A stretch of 64,000 nucleotides of DNA, taken from the NCBI GenBank assembly GCA_964020085.1, contig OZ026596.1, positions 29,457,822-29,521,821 on the forward strand. The letters run 5' to 3'. Positions 46,759 to 59,900 of this stretch are shown in pieces (the first letter of the stretch is position 1; every line of letters starts with the position of its first letter). The notes beneath the pieces are model-generated. The model was not told the origin of the DNA. It ran no database searches and was given only the letters and a program-made list of their open reading frames with translations. Source of the DNA: Micromussa lordhowensis. Taxonomy: Eukaryota; Cnidaria; Anthozoa; Scleractinia; Lobophylliidae. Both the position numbers and the translations under genes were made by a program.

Positions 46759-47473
46759 TAATCGCAACTATTATGCGCGTAGTTAATTTTTACAAACATG
46801 AAGAAATTGATAGGATGCAAAATTAGCAATAAACTGCTGCAATAAACCGATCACAACTCGCAAAATACACAGCGCGGGAAAACGCGGGTGAGCCAGCAGC
46901 CTGAAGGCCAACAACACTTAAATAAACCAATCAGATCTCCCAAAATATGGAACTGGCGCCAAGCGCGGAAAAACGCGCGTAAGACAACAATGATGGCCAA
47001 TCATTACTCAAAGTATAAAGGGGGCAAGTTTCTAGAGAAACTGCGATGCTGTGTCGGTGGGGAGTATTACAAGATAATTTGGTTTTATCAACTGAGTTGA
47101 TTATGTGAATTGGCCACCGTAAAGAGATTCGAAGCTGACGTTTCGAGCGGGAAACAGGCGTAAACCATATGATGGCTGCTTTTTGTTCCCGACTGGCTGA
47201 AAAGTACTCCTCACTTTGATTGGCGTGAAACCGGGTGCTTAAACGCAATGCTCTGAACATGCTGCGAGGAGTCTCTGATGCTACTAAAAACGTTCATCTT
47301 TATAAAGAGGAAGAGTTTTTTTACCGCCATGTTTGGGATAAAAAACAATTTGGTGAAACTCGTATCGCACCGGGAACCAATAAAAGTGTCCCTTAACATA
47401 TCCCTCTTTGTAGTAAAATGATAAACTATAAAAAAAAAGGATGGCAAAAAGGCGGGCATGAATAGACTATTTT

Positions 47474-47684
47474 ACAGTTGTCCACTCAGTGACCTGGCCT
47501 TCGAATGGCAGCGATGCTGGAGGTGACCTTGTTTTGATACAGACCTCACTGCTTTTGTTGTGTAAATCAAATTGTTTTAATGTTGACTATGAGCAGTTAC
47601 ACGACGAAAGCAGAGAGGTATAAAAGCAAGATCACCTCCAGTCTCGCTGGCATTCAAAGGCCAGGTCATCTAGCACACAACTGT
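47474..47684. mobile_element. Foldback MITE downstream of RNF25
   Basis: Arms containing TGACCTGGCCTTCGAATG (47490 onwards) and its near reverse complement (to 47668), bounded by acagttgt and acaactgt. It lies about 290 bases beyond the RNF25 stop, so it may fall in the 3' UTR of that gene. Confidence 0.7.
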
Positions 47685-47976
47685 ACATGCTGTAGTTTCT
47701 AGATAGTGTTTGTTTGGTTTTATGTTCGTTTGTATTTTACTTCCACAGCTCTTGACTTGCAAGGTAACCTTCACAACAGGAAAGAGAAATCATCTTGCAA
47801 GCAATAATTGGTGATTTTACCGTAGAATTTGTGTAGATTCATGATCGTCAGGCAGGAAAATCCACTCTTCTGGCCACACAATTCATTCATTATTTATATT
47901 ACTTACGGAGTCTCTCTTCATGAGAACTCCTTTAAATTCAAAAATTCTCTCATTTAACACTGCACGCTACTATTGG

Positions 47977-50900
47977 TCAACTTGTAATTGATTGACTTGT
48001 GTTCTGCCCAGGTCCTTCCGCTAGGTTACCAAGCCCAGGGGGAGGCCTGGGCCGTGTAGAATGTTGTTTGAACCCTGGTGGGGGTCGATGATCATTGGTA
48101 GACTGTTCGCGCCCCACTTTATCAGCTTGGAAATTCTCAAAACCAGGGGGAGGCTTGAAAACCTTGTCCTTCTTAATCGAACGTCCATCATTTTCTTGAA
48201 GTGAATTATTTTGCGCTTGAAGGCGTCCATTTTTCTCCGAGGGAGGCTTGCTATTTTCTAATGGCCCAGTCACCTCGGACCGTTTGACAACTTCTCCGGA
48301 AGAAGTCCTACTTTTATTCATATTTCTTACACCGTCTCGGGATTCGCTTGCACTGCAAGCAGATGGCTTGCCTCTGCCAGACCTCCCTCGACCTCTTCTG
48401 GCAGACCTTGGCCTTTCTCCATAAGAGTTCTGTGATGACTTGATATTATTGCCTCTACCCGTAACACCTCTTTCATCCTTCCTTGGGCCCTTTCCTGGGA
48501 CCTTCTCTTGGTCTTTCCCTTGGTCTTTCCCTGGGTCCTTTCCTGAACCCTTTCCTGGACCCTCTCCTGGTCCTTTCTCTAGGTCCTTTCCTGGGTCCTT
48601 TCCTGGGTCCTTTCCTGGGTCCTTTCCTGGGTCCTTTCCAGGGTCCTTCACTGGGCTCTTTCCTTGGTCCTTGCCTGGGTCCTTTCCTGGGGTGTCTCCA
48701 AAAGAGAATTTTTTCTCCGATTCCAGCTCTGTCCGAGGACCATCTGGTTTAGTTTCCGCCCAAAGGGCGAAATCACTCCCTTGTTTATCAGGTCCTTTTG
48801 CGGATTCTTTTTCCTTGTCTTCCTGTTCAACACTCTCGGGTCTGTCACATGTTGTTGGGCGTTGCTTGTCAGTTCTTCTCTGCTCGTAATGTTTAAACTT
48901 GTCTCCACCGGATCGATGTCGAGTTTTGTCAACGGGCCCCCGGGTGCCCCGAGGGGGTCGCGAATATTTTGAAAACTCTTTCTTGTCTTTCCTTTCTGGT
49001 TTGTCTTTCCTCATAACATCATCTGCTTGACTAGGTTCCTTTTCTGTGTCTACTCGCTTAGGAACATCATTTGCCATCTGTTCCGCAATGGGGTTTTTTA
49101 TTGCTGTGCCCGTTTCAGGCCCTGTTGGGGACTCGCTCTCTGGACCAGTTTCCTCTTCACGGACCTACCAAACACGGAAATAATATTAGACTAATACACT
49201 CAGTTGGGGAGAAGAAGTTTACTTTCACGGGTTATTTAACTTATTTAACCCATTGATTCCTGGAGGTTTTTGCCAAAAACTCATTTTTTGGACATTTTGG
49301 AGATTTTCAGCCTGGACATGAGCCAAATTAGCTCCAATCTACTCAAAAAGGCATTTGCAACATGACAGCATGCCTTTCTTTCCACAAGCACTGCGTTTTA
49401 CGACATTTTTTGCTCGGGCATGCGCATATATCACAATTTGGAGAGATTTTTGGACGAGAAAGTGACCTACGTCTTTAGACTTTTCGCTTCTTTTTAATTT
49501 TTTTCGCCTTTCCTCTTCCTTTCCTTATCTTTTTGCGGCAGTGATTAACCTTCTACTGGGCCTGCTTCCAAAAATTCTGAGAAAGCATCATCGAGACGGG
49601 CAATTTTTACCATGGAGTAGCTAATAAAGTCGCAGGTACATGTAATTTTGCTCCGAGCTCTTCACTCAAATTTCTGAGCATTTTCGTGTAGATCTCGGGC
49701 TTCTTTGAGCCGATAACTCTGATCTGGGTATCAATGGAAAGATCATTTCCTCCTGCAGAACTTGAGTATAGATGATGGCAATTTTGGTCAAAGGTGATGA
49801 CATCAGAAGTGGAACAAAGGCCAACGATAGTCACGACCGGCACAAGAGTCAATGGGTTAACTTACTTTAAGGCTAAATTACAGAAAAGAGCAGCCTATGA
49901 GCACCTTTTTGACAAATTGCGAGCGACGTTTAAGGTCAATGTAGCCTAACTTGTCTACTGCCTTTCAAGTACAAAAATACCCAGAAGAAATTTGGCCTTA
50001 ATAAAAGGCTCTGCTCAATGAGACACTCGTCCCCATAATCTCCCGTTTTGCTGAATGAAATAGCCTGGTGGAAAGAAGCATAAGATTTTAACCATGCCTT
50101 AATATATTAACAGCAGTTTTTAGAACCATGAGCAAAGTTTAACTACCGTGAAATATATAATTTGACGGGAGACAGCACTAAATTTCACAAAGAACACCAG
50201 TTCTGTGTGGCCCTTGCAAATACATACAGATGTTATGTCAATCAAAAATTTGTTTCTCTCTTGTTCCACATCGATGACCCCGCCTTTGCGCCTTTGTTCC
50301 TCAAGCAATGAGGCCATTTTCCTCTGAAGTTTTCGTATTTCTGCACTGGGTTTATAAACCAACTGGAGGACAAAACAAAGAGAGAAAAATGAGTTACAAG
50401 AGAAAAATTCATTTAATAACAAAGTTGCCATTCTATAGGAGAATCTTTGTTTAGACTATTTTTCTCATTAGAATAAGAAATACAGTTTCTGATGGAGCTA
50501 CAAAAACATGAATATTAAAAGGGCACAGCACAATTAACTGTCCCATGAAATTTGAGCCAGATGTATTGAACACTTTTTGTGTGACACGGGTTTAAAAAAA
50601 ACCTCAAAATTTTAGAAATAATGTAGGAGCTCATTAGTGCTTTTGCCAACCAAACATTTTGAAAGCCAATTTCTACTCGAATATGACACCCAAAGAGCTA
50701 AACATTTAACCAATCACTAAGTTTCACAAGCGCTTTAAATGTTTTTGCCTCATTAGCATATGGTAACCACAGAGACCCTATGTTTTAATGTCTTATTCAT
50801 GTTGAAAGTGAATGCCAAGCAAAAATCTGTTACTTCCCATGGATAAATTTCTGTCTCTTTGTGCTAACCAGGAATGCAATAATGTTACAACACCTTATTA

Positions 50901-53900
50901 TCCAATTTCTGCTCAATTATCTGTCAAGTGGTCGGTTGGGGGGGGGGGGGGGTTACAAACAGAAGAAAAGTTCAAACTTTTAGGGCTCAAAGTGGCCGTG
51001 GTTGCTTACGAGAGGCTTACAACAAGTTCCAAATATAGTGATTTGACTTGAAGCTTTTGGTATTTCGAAAAACTGGTCGCTGAGGAGAGGTGGACGCTCA
51101 CGAGAGGAGGTCGCAACTGAAGGAAAAAAAAAAAAACAAAGGGAAAAACATGCAAACCAGTATTCCAATACAAACTTTATGAAAGGAACACTGGCGCAAT
51201 TTTTTGAGAGTTTTAACCAAAATTGATGATTTTCTATATTCTTATTACCTGTCTTCTTACAACATATTGATACTGTGAGGAGAAATTTGATTTTGATAAA
51301 TATTGGAGCATAGGGCCCTGGAAATAAGTATGGGTTATTGACCAAGTGTGAGGTCAAGATGGCTGGATATGGGCCAAGTTCTTTTTTTGCGTGTTTATGG
51401 ACCGAGACGGAGTTGAGGTCCATAAACATGCAAAAAAAGAACGAGGCCAATATCAAGCCATCTTGGCCGAACAAGCTTGGTCAATAAAGGATTTATTATA
51501 TGGCTTTTGGGGAAATTTTTCTTGCGGGACAAGGCGGGTAATCCCGAGCGGGCAAGATGGCTCCATCTTGCTCGCTCGGGTAGCCAATCACAGCACAGGA
51601 TTTGATTCATCTTGCTCGCTCGCGGAGCTAGCCATATAATAAAGGATAATCATTTTAAATTGCCAATAACTTTGGACAAACCTCTTCCTCATTCTCTGCA
51701 CTAGAAGCAACAGTTTTGAGTTCTGCAAGGTCATACGTGATTGGCAGTCTGCACATGGGGCATTCTACCTGTGGAATCAGTATTGTAATTGAAAAGTGAG
51801 AAGTCTGGAAAGATCTTAATGGCTCATTTTTGTATTCTTGGTACTGGACTGGTGCTAGCTTCCAACTGAGGCCAATGCAGGGTAGCCTCCTACACAGGAG
51901 GAAGATTGCGCGATGAGCCCTAACAGTGTCTATGTAGGAGGTTAAATGCAGGGAGGGTTTTCTTTTTCCTACACGAGAGCACATTCCAGGCTAGTTCCAG
52001 TACAATATGGAGAATAATTTACTGCATTCCCAATCAAAGAGCAGGCACAACAAATGAGTAACCATCACAAATATTTTTTTAAAAAAAATAAAGGAGCCAA
52101 AGCAATTTGTATGTAAGTCTTTGTGATGAATGAAATTGGAATGAATGAAAATACCATCTTACATTGTAAAACTTAAGTTAACCTCAGGTCAAAAACACCA
52201 AAAGCAGTGAAAATAAACCAAATAGGCCAGCCTCACAGGGTGGCCCCAAATTACAATACCTTTGTGTCATCTTTAGTTTCTTTTTCTTGTTGAAGTGAAA
52301 ATTCTATGTATCTTGCTAAACAGCCACAGTGGAAGTAATGATAACATTCTGTCTTTGTAAATTCATGATCCTCCTACAGTGAGAGATTTAAGACAAGTGA
52401 AAATACTTGATGCTATTAGTTAACATAGCTACAGATCAGGAATCTGAAATAAAAATTCCGGATGCATGGATAGCAAAATCAAGAAGCACAAAAGACAGTA
52501 ATAAACACACTAAACCTATGAAGTCACCAAAATTGTTTTATAAAATAGATTATGTAAATATGTTTCTCTCACGAGGCAAAGTTAATTTTACACAAGCCGT
52601 GAGCTTGCATCATTAAATCTAGACAACATTTACAACAGATACAACATTTTTAGGCAGGCATAAAAATCAACAATGGATTGGTCTGGAAAACACAATTTTC
52701 AGGTCTACCAAGATTACTATACTCTACTTCCATTCCCCCCTCCCCCCAACCCCTTCTGCCGAAAAAAAAAATCCCCAAGTTACAAACTAACCTGAAAGTG
52801 ACAAAGGCAGATGGCGCAAGCACAGCTGGGTGTGTTGTTGTCCGTTAACCTTTCCTTGGCATACTGAAAAACAAATATGTAACAGTTACTATTGTTAGGC
52901 CTGTTCCAAATGCCACCCACACTTGTGCCGAACCTAACTGATGAGTTAGGTAGTGTAAATTGAATTTCAGTTTGGTGCAGCAGTATTCTAAGCAGGGTCC
53001 AACGCATTATGCGACATTGGAGCAGCGTCTGATTCATACAGAATTCTTCTCACGTACTGAGCCTAATGCATAATTACAACTTACTAACAATGTAACTTTG
53101 ATGGGCTCAAAATTAAGTGGAATGGCCAGTAACACACAAAGCTTGAAGTCATCGATAAAATTACACCAACAAAAACTCCATCGTGTTTTGGAGTTCACTT
53201 TCTGGAGTTCACTTCAGTTAAATTTACCTCAATAAGTTCATACAGCATAGGCCTCCCAAGGCAACCCTCTGCAAGTTCTCTAAGGTTTTCCAAAATGCTG
53301 CAAAAATAATGGCCACGCAAACATGTAAAAGATAGTATGCATGGCATGAACACTGTCAGTCTCAAGTTTGAATTAATTATATGTTTACTATTCTTTGTTA
53401 CAACCCGCCTAGATTAGCTTTGCTATAAGCGGGTTTGTAACCCTTTAAGCTGTAAAATTCAAATAACAATAATAAATGGTAAATGGTAATAAATGGTAAT
53501 GGTCTGCATATGAGCTAAGTGGCCCCTCAGGCCTTAGCTTATCCCGATTTCGGTAGCATGAAATGACTAGAAGTATTTTTAATCAGAGAGGTGTGGAGGT
53601 CAGGCTTTGTTGCTGCCCTGTGTGCCAGTGGCATGAGGTGCATTGAGTGACAATGAGTTAATAGCGCCTCTTCTTTCCAGAAAACATCAAACAAGAACAT
53701 CAGATTTAGCCCTACCTTTCAATATGGACTTCAGATAATCCCCTAGGGGTCTTGATATGAATGGATGGTAGCTCTGCTGGATACTGAAAACGAAAATACA
53801 TCCCCAGCCAAAACAAAAATTTGATTTATAACAGATACTGTTGTATTACTGGTAATTGATGTTTTTACAAATATACATCTCACAGAGGTTAATTATGAAA

Positions 53901-56900
53901 GGTACCCAATAGTCACAATAAAAAGGTAAATTACATGTAATTTTGTGGTAGATTCTGACAAAAAAGGACACAATAACACAATGTGTTGTATGACTATATC
54001 TTTTCAAAAAAAATCTATGTTACGCACTTTTGATATTATTATTGTTTATAACAGATAACCACAACTTGTCATTCACAAAACAGAGTATGTATTAGATTAA
54101 GTGGTGAATGAAAAAAACTGTTAAAAGTGCTTGACACTTGCATTTAAATAGCTGGCAAGTTGATATCATAACAATTATCACGTGGAACAATAAAATATAT
54201 AATTTATGGAAAAATCACTCAATTCTAAACGACATTGACTCAACACATTCCTCGAATCGTTGTGTTACCAGTCATGCGTCACGCACTAGGTTACCCATAG
54301 TGCTTTTCTGTTGCACCTCGTGCTTAACCAAGTCGCCATCTTGATAGTGATTAAATGTTAGTTTGCTCATATCTGGTATGTGTGTTCCATGTACTATAAT
54401 AAGCTGAAGCTTATTCCATGGTGTCAGGAGTTTGGAACCCGAGTTTTTATCTATTGAACCTGCTCATTCTTCATTCTCAACGCCACAAACTCAGCGATCG
54501 ACTCTTGTCACCTCTCCTCGATCGACTAGTCAATTGCAACTTCGCACGCTACAAAGTTGGCTCACTATTCGACTCTCTCTCAGACAATCACATCATGGGT
54601 AAAGATCGACCCGTCTTCGATGCCGACTCGGAAGACCGCCGTAGAGCGTTCAAGTTTTTCCTCGCTAATTTTCGAGACTTCTGCATAATGGAGGACTATG
54701 TGAATCCTGCTAAGGATATGAACAGCGATGATTATTGGATATCTGCGAAACGCCCTAAGGCCATGGCAGCTCTTCGAAGAGCTTTCCCTCAAGCAGAATG
54801 GGATGTCCTAGCCACAACCATCGACTCACAAATCGACGATGAGGACAAACAACATCCTGCCAAATGGCTAGCTAAACTTTCCAGCCACTATCTCAGAGAG
54901 GAGCCTGTCATACAGTCCACTCATAATTTCCTTCGCCTCTTAAAACAAGACCCAGGGATGAGCATTCAACAGTGGCACACTTTAGTGAGACTAGAGTACC
55001 AGAAATGTAATTTCCCATCAGCAGTGGACGACAGGCTACAGAGAGACATTTTTGAAATTGGCCTCAATGACACCTTCAAACACTTCAGAAGCGACCTCAT
55101 TTCTCGGGAGAATCTGACCACTCTAACCTTTGCACAAGTTATCAGAAAGGCTCGTGACTTTGAGGCCAGCCTCGAAACCGAATCTGCTATCACCAGACAA
55201 CAACTTGAAGAATCAGTACACCAGGTCACACCCGGTGAGGATACAGCATACAAAGTGACACCCGATGCAGTCAAATCCAAAACCCCTCGGCATTCCTCCA
55301 AACCGCAAGGCGCCCTTGTCTGCTTCTGGTGTGGCCGTACACCACATGCAGCTCGTCGTGATTGTCCTGCAGCCAATGACACCTGTCACCGCTGTGGCAA
55401 AAGGGGTCACTGGCAACAAGTTTGCCGAGCATCCACTGCTAATACAGTGACTCAAGCCGTTGACACTGATTTTGAAGCCAGTACTGCTCATGTCACAACT
55501 CATGATGTAGCCCAAGTTCAGTCTGCATCCAAAGGCATCTTTGTAGAATTGGATCTTAGCCCCGTTCTCTCTTCAGCATAAGCTCATTGTGTTCGCTTCC
55601 ACTGGATTCTGGATGTTCTTGCAACACTATACATGTTACTGATCTGAGGAAAATGGCTCCAGTGAAGGTCACACCTTCCAGTGTTCGCCTCCTTGACTAC
55701 TCCAAAACCATCATCCCAACTGGAGGTCAAGCCACACTGCACTCACCGAGGCAAGCCCTATGACGTGGTGGTCCAACTCATAACCTCGAAGAACTATTAT
55801 GCACCGCTCCTGGGCCTGGCTGATAGTACTCGCATGGGCATCTTAAATTATGACTTTGACGCTGTCAATCAACTTCAGGCTTTTTCCGCAGCCTCTCTGC
55901 CACCTCTCGGTGAGTTGAAACTTAAATCAATTAAAAATAACTATTCACATTTATTTGAGGGGCTGGGTGAACTGGGGGATCCCCTTTCACTAACTCTGGA
56001 TCCCACCATCAAGCCCATCCAAGCTGCTCCACACCGCTATGCTGCTCCAAAGCTACCCACCATCAAAGATGCCCTAGACAAACTCATCCACACAGGTCAA
56101 CTGGTCCGAGTGAATGCACCCACCCCGTGGATATCAAACATGGTAGTACGCGAACGACCAGCAACAACAACAAAGCCTGCTAAAGTTCGTATCTGTTTAG
56201 ATCCTTCCCAGACTGTCAACAAAGCGATACTCAGGCCAGTTTACCCTATCCCCACCTTGGAAGAGAATCTTCATTGCTTCATCAAGTGAAGATCTTCTCA
56301 ACCTTTGACATCAAAGACACCTTTCAAACCATCAAGCTAACAGAAGAGTCTTCCCTATTGACCACTATGCATACACCCTGGGGGCGCTACCGCTGGACTC
56401 GTCTTCCCTTCGGTATTAACTCTGCCCCTGAGGAGTTTCAACGTCGCATTCATGATGTCCTCTGTGGTTTGGAAGGTGTCGTTAACATAGCTGATGACAT
56501 CATAGTGGTCGGTCGGGGTAAAACTCTGCCTGAGGCAACACATGATCATGACTGCACTGTAATAGAGCTCATGGATCGTCTCTCACTGCATGGACTCAGA
56601 CTTAACCCAGACAAAATCAAGTTTAAAACTTGCACCGCACCCTTCATGGGACACACCCTGACGCCTGAAGGCCTAAAGCCAAGCTCCGAGATTGCCAATG
56701 CAGTTCTAAGCATGCCTCAACCTCATGACAAAGCAGCCACACGGCGTTTCCTGGGCACTATCACATATCTGTCAAAGTTCTGTCCTCACCTTAGTGAGGT
56801 AGTTTGCCCTCTTCGGGACCTCACCCATCTGAATCAGGAGTTTCTGTGGGCTGACCAACACATCGAAGCTTTCCGACAAGCAAAGGAACTAGTCTCTCAG

Positions 56901-59900
56901 GCACCTTGCCTTCGCTACTTTGATGTCACCGTCCCAGTGGTATTACAGGTTGATGCGTCTGAATATGGCCTTGGTGCCATGCTGCTACAACCAGCTACCC
57001 ATTCTGCCAACTCCACTGACATCTTGTGGCAACCTGTAGCTTACAGCTCAAGCTCACAGCTCAACAGAACAAAGATATGCCCAAATTGAAAAAGAGACTC
57101 TGGCTATCGTTCATGCATTTCACAAGTTTGACCAACTTCTCTTTGGCAAGGCTGATGTGGTTGTTCACAGTGACCACAAACCTTTAGAGATCATTTTCAA
57201 ACGTCCTCTTGCTGACGCACCACGACGCCTCCAAAGCATGATGCTTACTCTTCAGCGCTACACATACACAGTCGAATACCGCAAGGGGTCAACACTCCAC
57301 ATTGCTGACACACTCTCTCGGGCTCCTATACCCATCACCTCACACAAACAAGTTCAGGATGAGCTAGTTTATCGTGTAGAACTTGAAGCTGAACACCCGA
57401 CCTCTCTGGTTTTCAAGATGCAACACTACAGGAGATAAGAGTTGCTGCCCTCACTGACCCTGAACAGAGAACTTTGCGATCTCTTGTTGAAGCCGGCTGG
57501 CCCAATGACAAGGCAGCTGTTCCTGAACTAGCACCCCCATACTGGACTTTCCGGCATGAACTCACTTTGCATGATGGGCTCCTGCTTAAACAAGGGCGTG
57601 TCATTATTCCCTCCTCGGCTCGTCCCACTATCCTGCACAAGCTACATGCCGCTCATCGTGACCCCGAGTTCACCATTCGACACGCCCGTAGTTGTGTCTT
57701 CTGGCCAGGGATCAACAGCCAGGTTGCAGACTTGTGTAAGACCTGTACTATCGGTGCCAGATACAGGCAACAACACCCTTGTGAACCCCTCCAACCATAT
57801 CCTGTGCCTAACTTACCATGGCACCTGGTATCGCAAGACTTGTTTGAGCTGAAAGGTGTTGCTTATTTGGTTACCGTTGACCACTTCAGTGACTTTTACG
57901 AAATCGATCGCCTTCCCTCCCTTCAGTCATCAGCGGTAGTACAGGCCACCAAGCAGCATTTTGGCCGTCATGGAATTCCACACACCTTATTAACGGATAA
58001 TGGCTCTCAATACACCTCTGATTTTTCAAGGAATTTGCCAAAACGTACAAGTTCAATCACATCACATCATCTCCTTACTGGTCACAATCCAACGGACGAG
58101 CTGAAGCGGCCGTAAAGTAAGCCAAACACATCCTTCGCACAGCCAAAGATGTGGACCTGGCACTCCTGTCAGTGCGTAACACTCCACCTGCTGGTCACAC
58201 TTTCTCTCCCGCTCAACGATTGTTTGGCCGTGTCCTCCACAGCAACTTACCTCAGCCAATACCTACTTTGGAGCCTCGCCCTTCTCCTCATGACAAAGTG
58301 GTATCCGACCACTTACACCGCAAACTACAACAAAAACAAGCTTACGATAAACATGCAAGACATCTTCTTCCAGACTTCCCACCGGGTAGCTATGTCTATG
58401 CGAAGCCTCCCCCTAATTCACAGTCAAAGGCCTGGGTTCCTGGACAGATCACAGGCTCTGCCGGCCCGCGATCCTACTACATCAAAACCCACACCGGACA
58501 AATCAGACGAAACCGTGTTCAGGTGCAACTGGCACCTCCCTTAATCAATGTCGAACCACTACCTGAGACAAACACCAACTCCAATCTTCCTGACAAACTG
58601 CGATCATTCTTCCCAAACCCTACCCCATCATCATCAGCGACACCCAATGACGTCAGTCCATCACTTGTTTCATCTGCAGCTCCAACAGCAGCACCAAATG
58701 ATGTCAGTCCATCTTCTCCACTGCCAACAGTTTTCAGCTCAACTTCAGGGCCACTGCCCAAATCAGCCCCTGACACACCGGTACCACCCTGCCCTTACAA
58801 CCCTCCAACTTCAACTGCTCCTTCTCAGTCACCCAGCTCCTCAAGTCGTTACCCGTAGTGGCCGAGTTGTTCGAAAACCTGCCCGCTACTCTGACTGATT
58901 ATTGATTATACGGTCTTCCATTGCAGGTGGTGAGCACTATCCACTGCTGTAAGTACGGAAAGGATGCCAACTGTGGAACTGTTGCATGTGACCATACATC
59001 TGATGTGGACATTGGCAATTCATGACACTGTATGATTTGACTCTGCTCTGGACCGTCCATTTGGAACTGTCTCAGACATTGATACTTTTTTCTTTTGTCT
59101 TAGCTATTGTTCTTGTTGTTGTTCCTTTCTTTAAAAAAAAAGAAGGCATGTTACCAGTCATGCGTCACGCACTAGGTTACCCATAGTGCTTTTCTGTTGC
59201 ACCTCGTGCTTAACCAAGTCGCCATCTTGATAGTGATTAAATGTTAGTTTGCTCATATCTGGTATGTGTGTTCCACGTACTATAATAAGCTGAAGCTTAT
59301 TACAGTTGTTTTTGAGGTCATAATTTGAATCCCGAAGTAACGGTTTTGTGCACTCTTTTAGCTATATCTTTTTTCCTTCCAAACAATTTTTTCCTTAATT
59401 TTTTAAATTAAAGGGGATAATTTGCACACCAAAATTACACAGTAAAAAACATAGGTCACCATGCTCGCTTAAGGTATCAGCCAACCCAAAGGGGTCGTCT
59501 GCGCGCAGATCGTTCTAGCGCTCTTTGTTTGAACACAAACCCCTACAAACCGTATATATTTTGAAAGCTGAATAATCATGCTTACAGCTAATTCCCTTTA
59601 AAAAGTAAAAAACTTGAATGCGCTTAAAAAATGATGTGGTTTTTGCAAAACTAACTGTTTTCATTCATTAATTTCCACGCCCACCAAAAATAAACGGAAG
59701 AAAACGATTAATGCGGCTTTCATTTCTTCACACGTTTGCCTAAAAAACCGTGTCTCAGATTTCTGAAATGTGCCTTCGTTTTTTTTTTACAAGCAAATAT
59801 GTTTGGGGATGAGAAATTATTGTCACCCCCCGTGGAAAATAGGCTATAACTTTGGAATGAAAAGAAAAATCAAAATTCGCAGACACGGTTTTGTAGGTTA

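Larger units (their letters stand above)
54263..59304 (+). mobile_element. Gypsy-type LTR retrotransposon, recent but broken (antisense in RNF25 intron)
   Basis: 5,042 bp with 156-bp LTRs (54263-54418 and 59149-59304) starting TGTTACCAG and ending in CA, differing at two visible positions, and flanked by a 4-bp duplication GTTG. A primer-binding site starts right after the left LTR (TGGTGTCAGGAG). A polypurine tract (aaaaaaaaagaagg) precedes the right LTR. The domain order gag, zinc knuckles, protease, RT, RNase H, integrase is that of Gypsy/Metaviridae. The pol frame carries several frameshifts and stops. It lies in the 7.7-kb RNF25 intron on the opposite strand. Confidence 0.93.

Noticed and set aside
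48440..48889. 149-codon plus-strand frame rich in Pro, Gly and Phe
   Set aside because: Antisense shadow of the RNF25 DPGK repeat exon.
54418..54594. Upstream start for the Gypsy gag frame
   Set aside because: This ATG sits at the LTR/primer-site junction, so the Met at 54595 is the more plausible start.
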